This document shows positions 63,907 to 64,000 of a stretch of 64,000 bases of DNA, piece by piece. The stretch covers positions 31,610-95,609 of the forward strand of contig DATFXM010000031.1 in NCBI GenBank assembly GCA_035315885.1, written 5' to 3'. The stretch comes from DATFXM01 sp035315885. Its GTDB lineage: Bacteria; Acidobacteriota; Blastocatellia; UBA7656. A program made the position numbers and the translations under genes. Position 1 is the first letter of the stretch. Each line of letters opens with the position of its first letter. The notes under the pieces are model-generated. The model was given only the letters and a program-made list of their open reading frames with translations, was not told the origin of the DNA and did no database searches.

Positions 63907-64000
63907 AGTCATCCTTATAGGTTGAGCGAAGCTTATTTCTTTGACTTCGCTGCAGTGATCTTTATCGACTCAACAACTCCGCTCCGCGTGCAGCATTCGG

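Overview
The window looks like a chromosomal segment of a GC-rich, Gram-negative soil-type bacterium, most likely an Acidobacteriota member (Blastocatellia-like). Reasons: an Oar-like TonB-dependent receptor, a VWFA-related secreted protein of the acidobacterial type, MacB-style ABC genes next to an NtrC-type regulator and NtrY-like kinase, a propeller-type sensor kinase, and intergenic spaces packed with short tandem and palindromic repeats. This placement is inferred from gene content only; there is no rRNA in the window.

Layout. 1-5.5 kb: end of a TonB receptor, a VWFA protein and a small lipoprotein. 5.6-11.2 kb (minus strand): trpE, a hisIE-like gene whose cyclohydrolase half has lost its metal ligands, an M50-like membrane protease, moaC, moeA and tRNA-Asp. 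11.3-18 kb: a Tat-exported beta-propeller glycosidase-like protein, then a plus-strand housekeeping run (PduO-type cobalamin adenosyltransferase, accD, folC, Nudix hydrolase, plsC, CPBP protease). 18.1-26.7 kb: a signalling block made of a transglutaminase-like protein, GAF-HD-GYP, a STAS antagonist, an AAA-RsbW fusion and PocR-GAF-GGDEF, with a divergent sigma54 response regulator. 27.2-36.9 kb: a large secreted subtilase, two ABC ATPases with a membrane-fusion protein but no permease, then an NtrC-type regulator and a sensor kinase. 37-42.8 kb: a TMTC-like membrane TPR protein, a metallophosphoesterase, an ECF sigma factor with two different candidate anti-sigma factors, and a DUF6328-like protein. 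42.9-48 kb: a selenocysteine formate dehydrogenase operon (fdnGHI-like), with an in-frame UGA and a recognisable bacterial SECIS hairpin. 48-51.6 kb: a degenerate LigD-type phosphoesterase, a glycine-zipper protein, a DUF6496 histone-like protein and a secreted unknown. 51.8-55.8 kb: a propeller-type histidine kinase and its LuxR-type regulator. 56.1-60.9 kb: the most striking gene. 61-64 kb: a membrane protein coupled to a selenium-binding protein, and an ArsI/CadI-like VOC protein.

The main discovery candidate is the 1585-residue protein at 56145-60902. Its middle and C-terminal parts resemble the pore-forming and TcB-binding regions of Tc-toxin A subunits, and it continues into a six-repeat Kelch propeller. 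In classical Tc toxins the TcB-binding domain docks onto a six-bladed propeller carried by a separate TcB protein. Here a propeller appears to be built into the same chain, no TcB/TcC gene is in the window, and the gene has a long hairpin-rich leader preceded by a well-initiated 18-codon ORF.

A second theme is the intergenic repeats. Several unrelated sequences share a 7-bp period (GAGTNCT, GGGTTTY, GCCTACY), usually arranged as inverted arms. A separate family of long palindromic GGCGAATG/GACGCGGAG elements begins exactly at stop codons and in two cases fills a gap between convergent genes. Other points of interest are paired synthesis and degradation of c-di-GMP next to a partner-switch module, two pseudo-enzyme-like domains (HisI half, LigD PE), and a Pro/Gly-rich insertion in the formate dehydrogenase catalytic subunit.
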